Shown: positions 1-5,644 of the stretch, piece by piece | How the letters are laid out: every line of letters starts with the position of its first letter | Numbering within the stretch: position 1 is the first letter of the stretch | From: Verrucomicrobiales bacterium | GTDB taxonomy: Bacteria > Verrucomicrobiota > Verrucomicrobiia > Verrucomicrobiales > DEV007 | DNA: 8,376 bases | Direction of reading: 5' to 3' | NCBI GenBank assembly: GCA_003232855.1 | Contig: QIKC01000231.1 | Span: forward strand, 1 to 8,376 | Notes under the pieces: model-generated | What the model was told of the DNA's origin: nothing | Database searches by the model: none | Seen by the model: only the letters and a program-made list of their open reading frames with translations | Translations under genes and position numbers: made by a program

Positions 1-87
1 CCCACAACAGCCGTCGTCTCCGTCGCCGCAGATGCTGACACAAAATTGATCGCATTGGAGGTAGTATCCCGACCGTCATCTAAGTAG
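1..87 (+). CDS. Possible C-terminal end of a protein of unknown function (5' part outside window)
   Basis: Frame 1 is open from the left edge to a TAG stop and would give 28 residues ending ALEVVSRPSSK. The other two + frames stop within about 50 bases. The alternating small and beta-branched residues (AVVSVAADAD) could form beta strands, but no family can be named from so short a piece. The main support is position: a strong hairpin begins 16 bases after the stop, as expected at the end of a transcript. A minus-strand frame is also open here (FYLDDGRDTTSNAINF) but has no usable start codon between its last stop and this stretch, so I prefer the + reading. Confidence is low. Confidence 0.4.
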   Translation, partial: PTTAVVSVAADADTKLIALEVVSRPSSK

Positions 88-103
88 AACCCTCCTCCCT
101 CCC

Positions 104-133
104 CGTAGCCGCCTTCTTGGGAAGGCGGCTACG
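104..133 (+). terminator. Strong 13-bp hairpin, probable transcription terminator
   Basis: A perfect 13-bp inverted repeat (arms 104-116 and 121-133) encloses a 4-base loop, TTGG. The stem is GC-rich. It is followed on the + strand only by TATTTGA, so the U-tract is weak. It lies 16 bases after the possible partial gene at 1-87 and also downstream of the leftward higBA operon, so it could stop transcription from either side. A dispersed palindromic repeat is an alternative. Confidence 0.6.
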
Positions 134-167
134 TATTTGACGGGGTCAGTCCTTGCAAATTGATATT

Positions 168-214
168 AAAAAAAGGCCCCTTCATCACCCCCTTTCTCCC
201 CCTCTCCGATCCCC
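168..214 (-). terminator. G-quadruplex-forming tract followed by U7, possible terminator of higBA
   Basis: Read on the minus strand, this segment has four G runs of 4, 5, 5 and 4 bases separated by loops of 8, 5 and 7 bases, then CC and seven T (174 down to 168). That fits the G4 motif with at least four tetrads. It begins 78 bases past the higA stop. No conventional hairpin precedes the T run, because the segment has almost no C to pair with the G. A G-quadruplex acting in place of a stem is an inference. Confidence 0.35.
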
Positions 215-291
215 TCAACAACGTCCTCAGGGACACCCCGCAAAAAACAAATCCCCAGCAGCTACTTGCAGACCCCCTGAATTCCGTGATT

Positions 292-723
292 CTATATCAT
301 CAATCCAGCATCGATGTGCAGAGCCTCGGCTGTCTTGCGGATGTGGTCGGTATTGAGCCTTCTTTCCCCCCTGAGAAGTCGTGAGGCGGTCGAACGGTCG
401 ATGCCGATGAGCTTGCCCCATGTTGTGGCACTCATGCCGATGTTGTCGAGGTGGGCGGCAAGGAATTCACGAGGCTTGAGCTTGGGGAGCTGGTCGATGT
501 GGTTTTCCTCGTACACGGCCACAAGATCGGCCAGCGTGGTGAGGTAGTCCTCTTGATCCTTGGTGAGCTTGTGTCCTGCCATGAGGTCGATGATTTCCGT
601 GGCGGCTTCCAATTCGATACCGTCATGGATGGTGCGCGGCATGTGGAGGCGGCACAGTGCCCCGTAGGTTTTAGGCAGTGCGGAAAACTTGGGCAGGGAT
701 GTTTTGTCGCGTGTGCGGCTCAT
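292..723 (-). CDS. higA: HigA-type antitoxin with C-terminal helix-turn-helix
   Basis: The 143-residue protein is the antitoxin of a type II toxin-antitoxin pair. It would bind and neutralise the HigB toxin and repress the operon. The N-terminal half carries the HigA-like segment MPRTIHDGIELEAATEIIDL (residues 28-47) and an acidic helical stretch up to about 75. The C-terminal half (about 86-140) is an XRE/HigA helix-turn-helix: MSATTWGKLIGIDRSTASRL covers the turn and recognition helix, and RLLRGERRLNTDHI follows. HigA proteins are usually 90-140 residues, so this one is complete at the long end. Its ATG overlaps the TGA of the upstream toxin gene (ATGA), the usual sign of translational coupling in a toxin-first higBA operon. 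The coding strand is C-rich while the neighbouring region has the opposite skew, consistent with horizontal movement. Confidence 0.9.
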   Translation of the reverse strand: MSRTRDKTSLPKFSALPKTYGALCRLHMPRTIHDGIELEAATEIIDLMAGHKLTKDQEDYLTTLADLVAVYEENHIDQLPKLKPREFLAAHLDNIGMSATTWGKLIGIDRSTASRLLRGERRLNTDHIRKTAEALHIDAGLMI

Positions 724-1028
724 AATTCTTTTTTCCAGTTAGGCTTATCGTATTGCGAGTGAGTGAGAATCTTGAGGATGAAAATTTTTCCCGGGTTGTA
801 GTGAATGGCGGTGATAAGTCGATGATTGTTTCCAGCGATGTTGAAAATGGTGATGGTCTTGCCGCTGGCGGCTTGTGCGGCATCTGCGTGGGGGAATGTT
901 TTTCTAACTTCGGTAATGGACTGCCAACGTGCGGCCTTGGCCACGGTGTACCACGCTGTGAGTGAAGCTTCGGCCTTCGGGTGTTTGTTGGCGTATTCTT
1001 TGAGCCTCCGGCGGGTGATGATGTGCAT
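720..1028 (-). CDS. higB: HigB-family mRNA-interferase toxin (RelE/HigB fold)
   Basis: The 102-residue basic protein matches the HigB toxin family of RelE-like ribosome-dependent mRNA interferases. These cut mRNA in the ribosomal A site when the antitoxin is lost. Family features in order are an N-terminal MHIITRRRLKEYANKHP, the motif LTAWYTVAKAARWQS (residues 23-37), the core strand FNIAGNNHRLITAIHY (62-77), and the C-terminal ILKILTHSQYDKPNWKK (84-100), in which THxxYDK is highly conserved. Length is typical. The ATG at 1028 is the only in-frame ATG near the N-terminus and places the conserved start at residue 1. No clear Shine-Dalgarno sequence precedes it. The gene is first in the operon and overlaps higA by 4 bases. 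A good promoter lies just upstream. Confidence 0.9.
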   Translation of the reverse strand: MHIITRRRLKEYANKHPKAEASLTAWYTVAKAARWQSITEVRKTFPHADAAQAASGKTITIFNIAGNNHRLITAIHYNPGKIFILKILTHSQYDKPNWKKEL

Positions 1029-1071
1029 GATGGCTGCATGACAAGGCTTAGTGGCTCGACGTTATGTTGTC

Positions 1072-1100
1072 AATATGGCATCAAGAGGGCGTGATGTCAA
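1072..1100 (-). promoter_or_regulatory. Sigma70-like promoter of higBA with nearby inverted-repeat arms
   Basis: On the minus strand a perfect -35 box TTGACA (1100-1095) is followed after 17 bases by CATATT (1077-1072), 4 of 6 matches to the -10 consensus. Transcription would start near 1065, about 37 bases before the higB ATG. The arms TGACAA (1039-1044) and TTGTCA (1067-1072) form an inverted repeat that touches the -10 box and spans the predicted start. It is a plausible, unproven site for HigA autorepression. Confidence 0.5.
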
Positions 1101-1158
1101 ACAGGAAAGGGGTTCGGACGGAATGGTTGCATAAATTGTCTTTGTCACTTTTTTCGTG

Positions 1159-1397
1159 ACCATTCAGGTATCGAAGAGTAGCTCCTCAGCTTTGAGTTCA
1201 CCGAACTTTTTTTGAATCTGTCCGCGAAGAGCACGAAAGATGCGAAGTTCGCAAGCAGCTGAGGGGGGCGTAGAGAACGCGGTAGCGCGTAAGGGCAGCA
1301 ATGCGCTGAGGGCTGACGCCCGATCCGCTGATTTTTCTTTTTCTCGAAGTCAAAATCTTCGCGTAAAAAAATCAGAACCATTCAGGTCTCGAAAAGT
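1159..1397. repeat. Imperfect 21-bp direct repeats 218 bp apart
   Basis: The segment at 1159-1179 (ACCATTCAGGTATCGAAGAG + T) recurs at 1377-1397 with 19 of 21 bases identical; the differences are A/C at the 12th base and G/A at the 18th. Chance is unlikely over this length. The bounded DNA holds a 9-bp periodic tract, a 13-bp palindrome and an internal 9-bp inverted repeat near its right end. It could be a small non-autonomous element with long direct repeats or two copies of a dispersed unit. No transposase is visible. Confidence 0.5.
1223..1255. repeat. 9-bp periodic CGAAG tract with a 13-bp palindrome
   Basis: CGAAG/CGAAA recurs at 1225, 1234 and 1243, exactly 9 bases apart, with a degenerate fourth unit (CAAG) at 1252. 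The last units form the palindrome TGCGAA-G-TTCGCA (1241-1253). I recall similar strings as dispersed intergenic repeats in several environmental bacterial genomes, Verrucomicrobia among them; that is memory, not a search. Confidence 0.5.
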
Positions 1398-1477
1398 CGT
1401 TTGCCAATGTTCAGCAAGAGTATCAACCCTCACCTCACCAGTATCTCCGAACATCCCTTCCTTCTGCATCGCCCCCA

Positions 1478-1529
1478 GCGGACTACAAGTCCGCGCTCCA
1501 AAAATTCTGTAAATTCCGTTAATTCTGTC
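1478..1529. repeat. Small hairpin plus three 9-bp tandem repeats
   Basis: A 7-bp inverted repeat GCGGACT / AGTCCGC with a 3-base loop (1478-1494) is followed by three head-to-tail 9-bp units at 1503-1511, 1512-1520 and 1521-1529 (AATTCTGTA, AATTCCGTT, AATTCTGTC). The unit length equals the period of the tract at 1223-1255. The open frame across it reads NSVNSVNSV, which explains a spurious ORF here. A dispersed non-coding repeat is the likeliest reading. Confidence 0.55.
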
Positions 1530-1571
1530 AAAAAAGCCCCTTTTGCCGCCTCCCCCAGCTCCAAAAAGAGC

Positions 1572-1599
1572 TTGCCAGACCCATCTTACTCGATAGATT
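1572..1599 (+). promoter_or_regulatory. Candidate promoter for the small basic protein gene
   Basis: TTGCCA (1572-1577, 5 of 6 to the -35 consensus) and TAGATT (1594-1599, 4 of 6 to the -10 consensus) are 16 bases apart. This predicts a start near 1606 and a leader of about 50 bases before the ATG at 1655. The leader contains a 6-bp hairpin (arms 1615-1620 and 1624-1629). The first gene of the rightward group would need a promoter in this area, but the match is only moderate. Confidence 0.35.
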
Positions 1600-1654
1600 C
1601 CCCGCCCTCCGCCAGTGAGGCTCCCTCACCAACCGAACTCTACTATTTCGTCCT

Positions 1655-1810
1655 ATGTCCCAACACCGCAGCCTCAAAGGTTCATCTTCCGTCGGAGCAA
1701 AGCGCAACGTCCTCAAGCGTTTCGAACGCGTGAAGTTGCTCAAATCACGCGGTCAGTGGAAAGATTCGGATAAGGCGCTCGGCCTTCCGAAGACCATGCC
1801 GGACGAGTAG
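1655..1810 (+). CDS. Small basic protein family, Verrucomicrobiota/Chlamydiae type
   Basis: The 51-residue product starts MSQHRSLKGSSSVGAKRN and continues VLKRFERVKLLKSRGQWKDS; it ends with GLPKTMPDE. It has 8 Lys and 5 Arg against 5 acidic residues, so it is clearly basic. I recognise the MSQHRSL start, the AKRNVLKRFERV core and the RGQWK motif as the small basic protein family (TIGR04137 as I remember it) found in Verrucomicrobiota and Chlamydiae. The family's role is not established; a ribosome-associated function has been suggested. The length is full and the start is unambiguous because the MSQHRSL terminus is family-typical. No clear Shine-Dalgarno sequence precedes it. The next gene, 82 bases downstream, encodes an rRNA pseudouridine synthase, which fits a ribosomal context. 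The gene is short enough to be missed by ORF-length cut-offs. Confidence 0.88.
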   Translation: MSQHRSLKGSSSVGAKRNVLKRFERVKLLKSRGQWKDSDKALGLPKTMPDE

Positions 1811-1892
1811 GAACAACGCCGCCACGGATTCGCCGGGGCTGCCCCCCCTCTCTCCCTTATCGCTGCGGCGTGGACGCCCTCTTATCGCCGCT

Positions 1893-2627
1893 TTGTCCAC
1901 TCGACAAGATCGCCCACCCCGGATCAACCGCTTCCTCGCGGATTGTGGCTTGGGCTCCAGACGTTCCTGCGAGGCCTTCGTGACCGAGGGCAGAGTCACC
2001 GTCAACGGCGAAATCTGCATCGCTCTCGCCACCCGAATCTCCCCCGGCGACGAGGTAACGGTCGATGGCAAGACCGCCCGTCCGAACGAAGAGGAAACCA
2101 CCCTCCTCCTCTACAAACCCCCCGGCTACCTCTGCACCCGCCGCGACCCCGAGGGCAGACCCACCATTTTCGACCTGCTGCCCCCGCACCTCAGCCGACA
2201 GAGCAACCTCAACTACGCAGGACGACTCGATTTCAACTCGGAAGGCCTGATCGTCCTCACCAGCTCCGGCGAAATTTCCCAAAAACTGACCCACCCCACG
2301 CACAAAATCGAAAAGGAATATGTGGTCAACCTCACCACGCCCTTCCTCGCCGAACACGCGGCACAACTGATCACCGGCGTCGAGACCCCCTCGGGCTTCG
2401 CGCGCGCCAGCGCCGTCGAACGCGTATCCAAACGCACCGTGGCCATCGTCCTCCAACAGGGGCTAAAGCGGCAGGTTCGCTACATGCTCGACACCCTAGG
2501 ATACGGCGTGCGGCGACTGATCCGCGTGCGCATCGGCGGCCTCACCGACCCCTCTCTCGGCTCCGGAAAATGGCGCATCCTCGGCAACAAGGATATCGCC
2601 CAACTATTTGGAAAAACTAAGCATTGA
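1893..2627 (+). CDS. rluB: RsuA/RluB-family rRNA pseudouridine synthase
   Basis: The 244-residue cytoplasmic enzyme would isomerise a specific uridine in rRNA to pseudouridine. An S4 RNA-binding domain occupies residues 10-57 (INRFLADCGLGSRRSCEAFV). The catalytic domain starts with YKPPGYLCTRRDPEGRPTIF (74-93). The catalytic Asp is D113 in GRLDFNSEGLIVLTSSG, followed by KEYVV (141-145) and the C-terminal QGLKRQVRYMLDTLGYGVRR (189-208). The CTRxDPEGRPT-FDLLP segment resembles RluB (large-subunit rRNA) more than RsuA, RluE or RluF, which is the only ground for the symbol. The start is TTG at 1893: it puts the S4 domain about 9 residues in, and the first in-frame ATG comes only near residue 198. 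No clear Shine-Dalgarno sequence is seen. It lies between the small basic protein gene (82-base gap) and acs (58-base gap), probably co-transcribed. Confidence 0.9.
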   Translation: MSTRQDRPPRINRFLADCGLGSRRSCEAFVTEGRVTVNGEICIALATRISPGDEVTVDGKTARPNEEETTLLLYKPPGYLCTRRDPEGRPTIFDLLPPHLSRQSNLNYAGRLDFNSEGLIVLTSSGEISQKLTHPTHKIEKEYVVNLTTPFLAEHAAQLITGVETPSGFARASAVERVSKRTVAIVLQQGLKRQVRYMLDTLGYGVRRLIRVRIGGLTDPSLGSGKWRILGNKDIAQLFGKTKH

Positions 2628-2685
2628 GTCGAAGCGGCAACCTCGCTAATCTCCCCCTTATTATTTCGCCCCGGATCAATCAGCC

Positions 2686-4635
2686 ATGAGCAAAAACATC
2701 GAATCCCACCTGCACGAGACCCGGGTCTTCAAGCCGGCAAAGGAGTTTTCCAAAGCGGCACGGATCGGCAGCATGGCCGAATACAAGCGCCTGCATAAGG
2801 AATCCATCTCCTCGCCAGGAAAATTCTGGGCACGCGAAGCCAGCGAGCTCCATTGGCAGAAAAAGTGGACAAAACCCCTGCAGTGGGATCCGCCCTTCGC
2901 CAAATGGTTCGTCGGCGGCAAAATCAACGCCGCCGAAAATTGCCTCGATCGCCACCTCGACGGCCCGCGCAAAAACAAAGCGGCCATCATCTGGGAAGGC
3001 GAGCCCGGCGAAGTCCGCACCCTCACCTACGCCCAGCTACACCGCGAGGTATGCAAATTCGCCAACGTCCTCAAAGCGCAAGGCGTCAAACGCCGCGACC
3101 GCGTCATCATCTACATGCCCATGGTGCCAGAAGCCGCCATCGCCATGCTCGCCTGCGCCCGCATCGGCGCCGTCCACTCCGTCGTCTTCGGCGGCTTCTC
3201 CGCCAACAGCATCCTCGACCGCATCGAAGACTCCGGCGCCACCACCGTCATCACCGCCGACGGCAGTTGGCGCCGCGGTAAAGTCGTCCCGCTCAAAGCC
3301 AACGTCGATGCCGCGCTCGCCAAGACCAAGGCCATCAAAAAAGTCATCGTCCTCGAACGCTGCAAAAACGAAATCACGATGAAGCGCGGCCGCGACATCT
3401 GGTGGCACGCCGCCATGGCCGACGCCTCGGCCGACTGCCCGCCCGCCGAACTCGACAGCGAACACCCGCTGTTCATTCTCTACACCAGCGGCTCCACCGG
3501 CAAACCCAAAGGCATCCTGCACACCACCGGCGGCTACCTGACCGGCACCTACTCAACCACCAAATACGTCTTCGATATCCGCGAAGACGACATCTACTGG
3601 TGCACCGCCGACGTCGGCTGGATCACCGGCCACAGCTACATCGTCTACGGCCCACTGCTCAACGGAGCCACCTGCCTGATGTACGAAGGCGCGCCCAACC
3701 AGCCAGACTTCGGCCGCTTTTGGGACATCATCGAACGCCACGGCGTCACCATTTTCTACACCGCACCCACTGCCATCCGCGCCTTCATCAAAGCCGGCGA
3801 CGCCTTCCCAGAAAAGCACGACCTCAGCTCGCTGCGCCTACTCGGCACCGTCGGCGAACCGATCAACCCGGAAGCTTGGATGTGGTACCACAAAAAAATC
3901 GGCGCCAGCCGCTGCCCCATTGTCGATACTTGGTGGCAGACCGAAACCGGCGCCATCATGATCAGCCCCCTGCCCGGCGCCACCCCCACAAAACCCGGCA
4001 CCGCTACCCTGCCCTTCTTCGGCGTCGATGCCGCCATCCTCGACGAATCCGGGCGCGAGTGCAAAGCCAACGAAGGCGGCAAGCTCGTCATCCGCAAGCC
4101 CTGGCCCTCCATGCTGCGCAGCATCTACGGTGACAAACGCCGCTACAAAAAAACCTATTGGAATGACTACGAAGGCTTCTACACCGCCGGCGACGGCGCC
4201 CGCCGCGACAAAGACGGCTACTTCTGGATTGTCGGCCGACTCGACGACGTGCTCAACGTCTCCGGCCACCGACTCGGCACCGCCGAGGTCGAAAGCGCGC
4301 TAGTCGCTCACCCCGCCGTCGCCGAAGCCGCAGTAGTCGGCAGACCTCACGAGATCAAAGGCCAAGCAGTCGTAGCCTTTGTCACCTTAAAGGGAAAAGC
4401 CAAACCCGACGCCAAACTCGCCGCCGCCCTACGCGCCCAAGTCGCCAAAGAAATCGGCCCGATCGCCAAACCCGACGACATCCGCTTCACCGCCGCCCTG
4501 CCGAAAACCCGCAGCGGCAAAATCATGCGCCGCCTCCTCAAAGAAATCTGCGCCGGCGGCGAAATCAGTGGCGACACCTCCACCCTAGAAGACTTCAAAG
4601 TAGTCGCCGAACTACAAAAAGGCGTCATCCACTAG
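2686..4635 (+). CDS. acs: Acetyl-CoA synthetase (AMP-forming)
   Basis: The 649-residue cytoplasmic enzyme converts acetate, ATP and CoA to acetyl-CoA, AMP and pyrophosphate through an acetyl-adenylate. The N-terminal ACS domain covers about 30-90 ([20 protein letters not shown]). The adenylate-forming core follows: P-loop [11 protein letters not shown] (266-276), then DTWWQTETG (414-422) with the Trp pair that restricts the pocket to small acids, YTAGD (499-503) and hinge GRLDD (517-521). The C-terminal domain has [14 protein letters not shown] (526-539) and the catalytic lysine K612 in [13 protein letters not shown], the residue acetylated in regulated Acs proteins. Length is normal (about 650). 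The loop equivalent to the usual ADEGVRGGR reads ADGSWRRGK (191-199). The ATG at 2686 gives a normal N-terminus. Codons are strongly C-ending. It lies 58 bases after rluB. Propionyl-CoA synthetase is less likely given the WW motif and overall fit. Confidence 0.95.
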   Translation: MSKNIESHLHETRVFKPAKEFSKAARIGSMAEYKRLHKESISSPGKFWAREASELHWQKKWTKPLQWDPPFAKWFVGGKINAAENCLDRHLDGPRKNKAAIIWEGEPGEVRTLTYAQLHREVCKFANVLKAQGVKRRDRVIIYMPMVPEAAIAMLACARIGAVHSVVFGGFSANSILDRIEDSGATTVITADGSWRRGKVVPLKANVDAALAKTKAIKKVIVLERCKNEITMKRGRDIWWHAAMADASADCPPAELDSEHPLFILYTSGSTGKPKGILHTTGGYLTGTYSTTKYVFDIREDDIYWCTADVGWITGHSYIVYGPLLNGATCLMYEGAPNQPDFGRFWDIIERHGVTIFYTAPTAIRAFIKAGDAFPEKHDLSSLRLLGTVGEPINPEAWMWYHKKIGASRCPIVDTWWQTETGAIMISPLPGATPTKPGTATLPFFGVDAAILDESGRECKANEGGKLVIRKPWPSMLRSIYGDKRRYKKTYWNDYEGFYTAGDGARRDKDGYFWIVGRLDDVLNVSGHRLGTAEVESALVAHPAVAEAAVVGRPHEIKGQAVVAFVTLKGKAKPDAKLAAALRAQVAKEIGPIAKPDDIRFTAALPKTRSGKIMRRLLKEICAGGEISGDTSTLEDFKVVAELQKGVIH

Positions 4636-4656
4636 AAGACCAAAATATCGCCTGCC

Positions 4657-4680
4657 AGAATAACGCTCTGCGCGTATTCT
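4657..4680 (+). terminator. Hairpin after acs, weak terminator candidate
   Basis: AGAAT pairs with ATTCT and ACGC pairs with GCGT, giving a 9-bp stem with one bulged A (4662) and a 5-base loop (4667-4671). It begins 21 bases after the acs stop. No T run follows, so it could equally be an RNA-processing or stabilising structure between acs and the next gene. Confidence 0.3.
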
Positions 4681-4732
4681 ACAGCGTCGGACACTTGCAA
4701 CAAACACCTAAAAAACGCTCTATACAGGGCAA

Positions 4733-5617
4733 ATGAACAGCATCGAATTCATCCTCCGCCGCATGGCGCGCTCAGTTGGTCTCGCCAACGAGCGCAACCA
4801 CCTTCGTGTCGCCTCGCAGCTGACGCACTACCTGAGCGAGGCCGAGGACCTCCTCGGCAGAATCTCGTGGAAGGACGTCGCCGACATCGCCGAACTCGGG
4901 GAGGAACACTGGAAAATCAAAGAGATCGAAAACCAGCAAGACCGGCTGGAGGGAGAGATCCGCGGCATCGAATCCACCAACGATGACCTCGGCACCAAAC
5001 GCGACGAACTCGAACTAAAATCCGAAGAGCACCTGACCGAGATCAGCGAGAAAAAGACCGAGGCCATGCGAGTGGCCATCTCCCTGATGCACGAGATTGA
5101 AATTTCCAAGGCGGCGGGCAACCTCACCAAAAAGAAATATTCGGGTCACCGGCTCAAGCTCAAAGTCCTCACCGAATCCGGCGGGGATCCCACCGAACTC
5201 GCGGCAGTACAGACGGCGATGGACACCCTCAAATCCCAATACGCCATCGACAAGAGAAACGTCGCCGACCTCACCGAAAAAATCCGCGCCGCCGAGGAAA
5301 TCGTCGACACCATCGAGAAAAAAATCGACACCCTGCGCAGCGAAGCACGCCAGAAAATGGCCGAGATGATGAGCAAGGTCAGCAAATCCTCAAAACTGGT
5401 CGCCGACTACACCTCCCGTATCGGCGCACTCGACGCCACCAAGAAGGCACTCGGTTACAAAATCGGAACCTTCCTCTCAAAACACGCCAACAGCATCGAG
5501 CCCGAACTGCAACCCGTCCTCAAGAAATACAAGAGCATCTTCCTGAAGATCGCCCAGCTGCGGCAATCCATCCGTTACAACCGCATCCTCGCCGGTCGCG
5601 AAGGCCGCGAAACCTAA
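4733..5617 (+). CDS. Coiled-coil protein of unknown function
   Basis: I do not recognise a named family for this 294-residue protein. The N-terminus (1-55) is mixed: MNSIEFILRRMARSVGLA, then a segment ending GRISWKDVADIAELGEEHW at 60. Residues about 60-125 and 155-235 have heptad-like spacing of I, L and V with many E, K and R (for example EIENQQDRLEGEIRGIEST), which predicts two long coiled coils separated by a short break around GNLTKKKYSGHR (129-140) and SGGDPTE (149-155). The C-terminal part is basic (PVLKKYKSIFLKIAQLRQSI) and ends GREGRET. There is no signal peptide or membrane segment, so it is probably cytoplasmic and oligomeric. The ATG at 4733 has AGGG four bases before it, a closely spaced weak ribosome site. 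It follows acs by 97 bases across a hairpin, so it may be a separate unit, and it converges on the VIT gene. Confidence 0.8.
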   Translation: MNSIEFILRRMARSVGLANERNHLRVASQLTHYLSEAEDLLGRISWKDVADIAELGEEHWKIKEIENQQDRLEGEIRGIESTNDDLGTKRDELELKSEEHLTEISEKKTEAMRVAISLMHEIEISKAAGNLTKKKYSGHRLKLKVLTESGGDPTELAAVQTAMDTLKSQYAIDKRNVADLTEKIRAAEEIVDTIEKKIDTLRSEARQKMAEMMSKVSKSSKLVADYTSRIGALDATKKALGYKIGTFLSKHANSIEPELQPVLKKYKSIFLKIAQLRQSIRYNRILAGREGRET

Positions 5618-5620
5618 ATC

Positions 5621-5644
5621 GGCGTCGTAGGGTTTATCGACGCC
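5621..5644. terminator. 7-bp inverted repeat between converging genes
   Basis: Perfect arms GGCGTCG (5621-5627) and CGACGCC (5638-5644) surround a 10-base loop that contains the TAA stop of the leftward VIT gene. It starts 3 bases after the stop of the coiled-coil gene. Its place between convergent genes suggests a shared terminator, but neither side has a T run, so the call is weak. Confidence 0.3.

Larger units (their letters stand above)
1029..1654. other. Gene-free stretch with short repeats; no credible CDS
   Basis: Apart from the higBA promoter and the repeat units listed separately, this stretch of about 630 bases shows no gene I can support. Open frames of 70-110 codons exist but are low-complexity, lack family features, and cross repeat tracts. 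One minus-strand frame ends ...GELKAEELLFDT before a stop near 1164; it looks somewhat protein-like and might be a decayed gene end. A 5-bp hairpin (arms 1195-1199 and 1203-1207) runs into a T7 tract (1207-1213) on the + strand, a weak terminator-like structure with no gene in front of it. An inverted repeat CTGATTTTT / AAAAATCAG occurs at 1328-1336 and 1367-1375. Confidence 0.6.

Noticed and set aside
153..421. Short open frames at the left, on both strands
   Set aside because: They are Pro- or Ser-rich, overlap the C-rich tract and the higA gene in other frames, and show no start context or family features.
1164..1260. Possible decayed gene end on the minus strand (...GELKAEELLFDT, then stop)
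   Set aside because: The last 25 residues look protein-like, but the frame upstream turns into low-complexity sequence across repeats and no family can be named, so I did not call a pseudogene.
1145..1733. Three open frames of 78-110 codons between higB and the small basic protein gene
   Set aside because: They run through repeat tracts (for example NSVNSVNSV), have no recognisable family, and the last overlaps the small basic protein gene in the wrong frame.
1943..2620. A 225-codon + frame overlapping the pseudouridine synthase
   Set aside because: It is dominated by Arg, Pro and His, and shadows a frame with an S4 domain and a catalytic Asp motif.
3037..4269. Several long minus-strand and +-strand alternative frames inside acs
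   Set aside because: Their products are low-complexity, and they overlap an acetyl-CoA synthetase with every catalytic motif intact.
4695..4732. Promoter TTGCAA / TATACA before the coiled-coil gene
   Set aside because: The spacing is 20 bases, too long for sigma70, and the -10-like box lies only 6 bases before the ATG, which would require a leaderless transcript without the usual TANNNT box.
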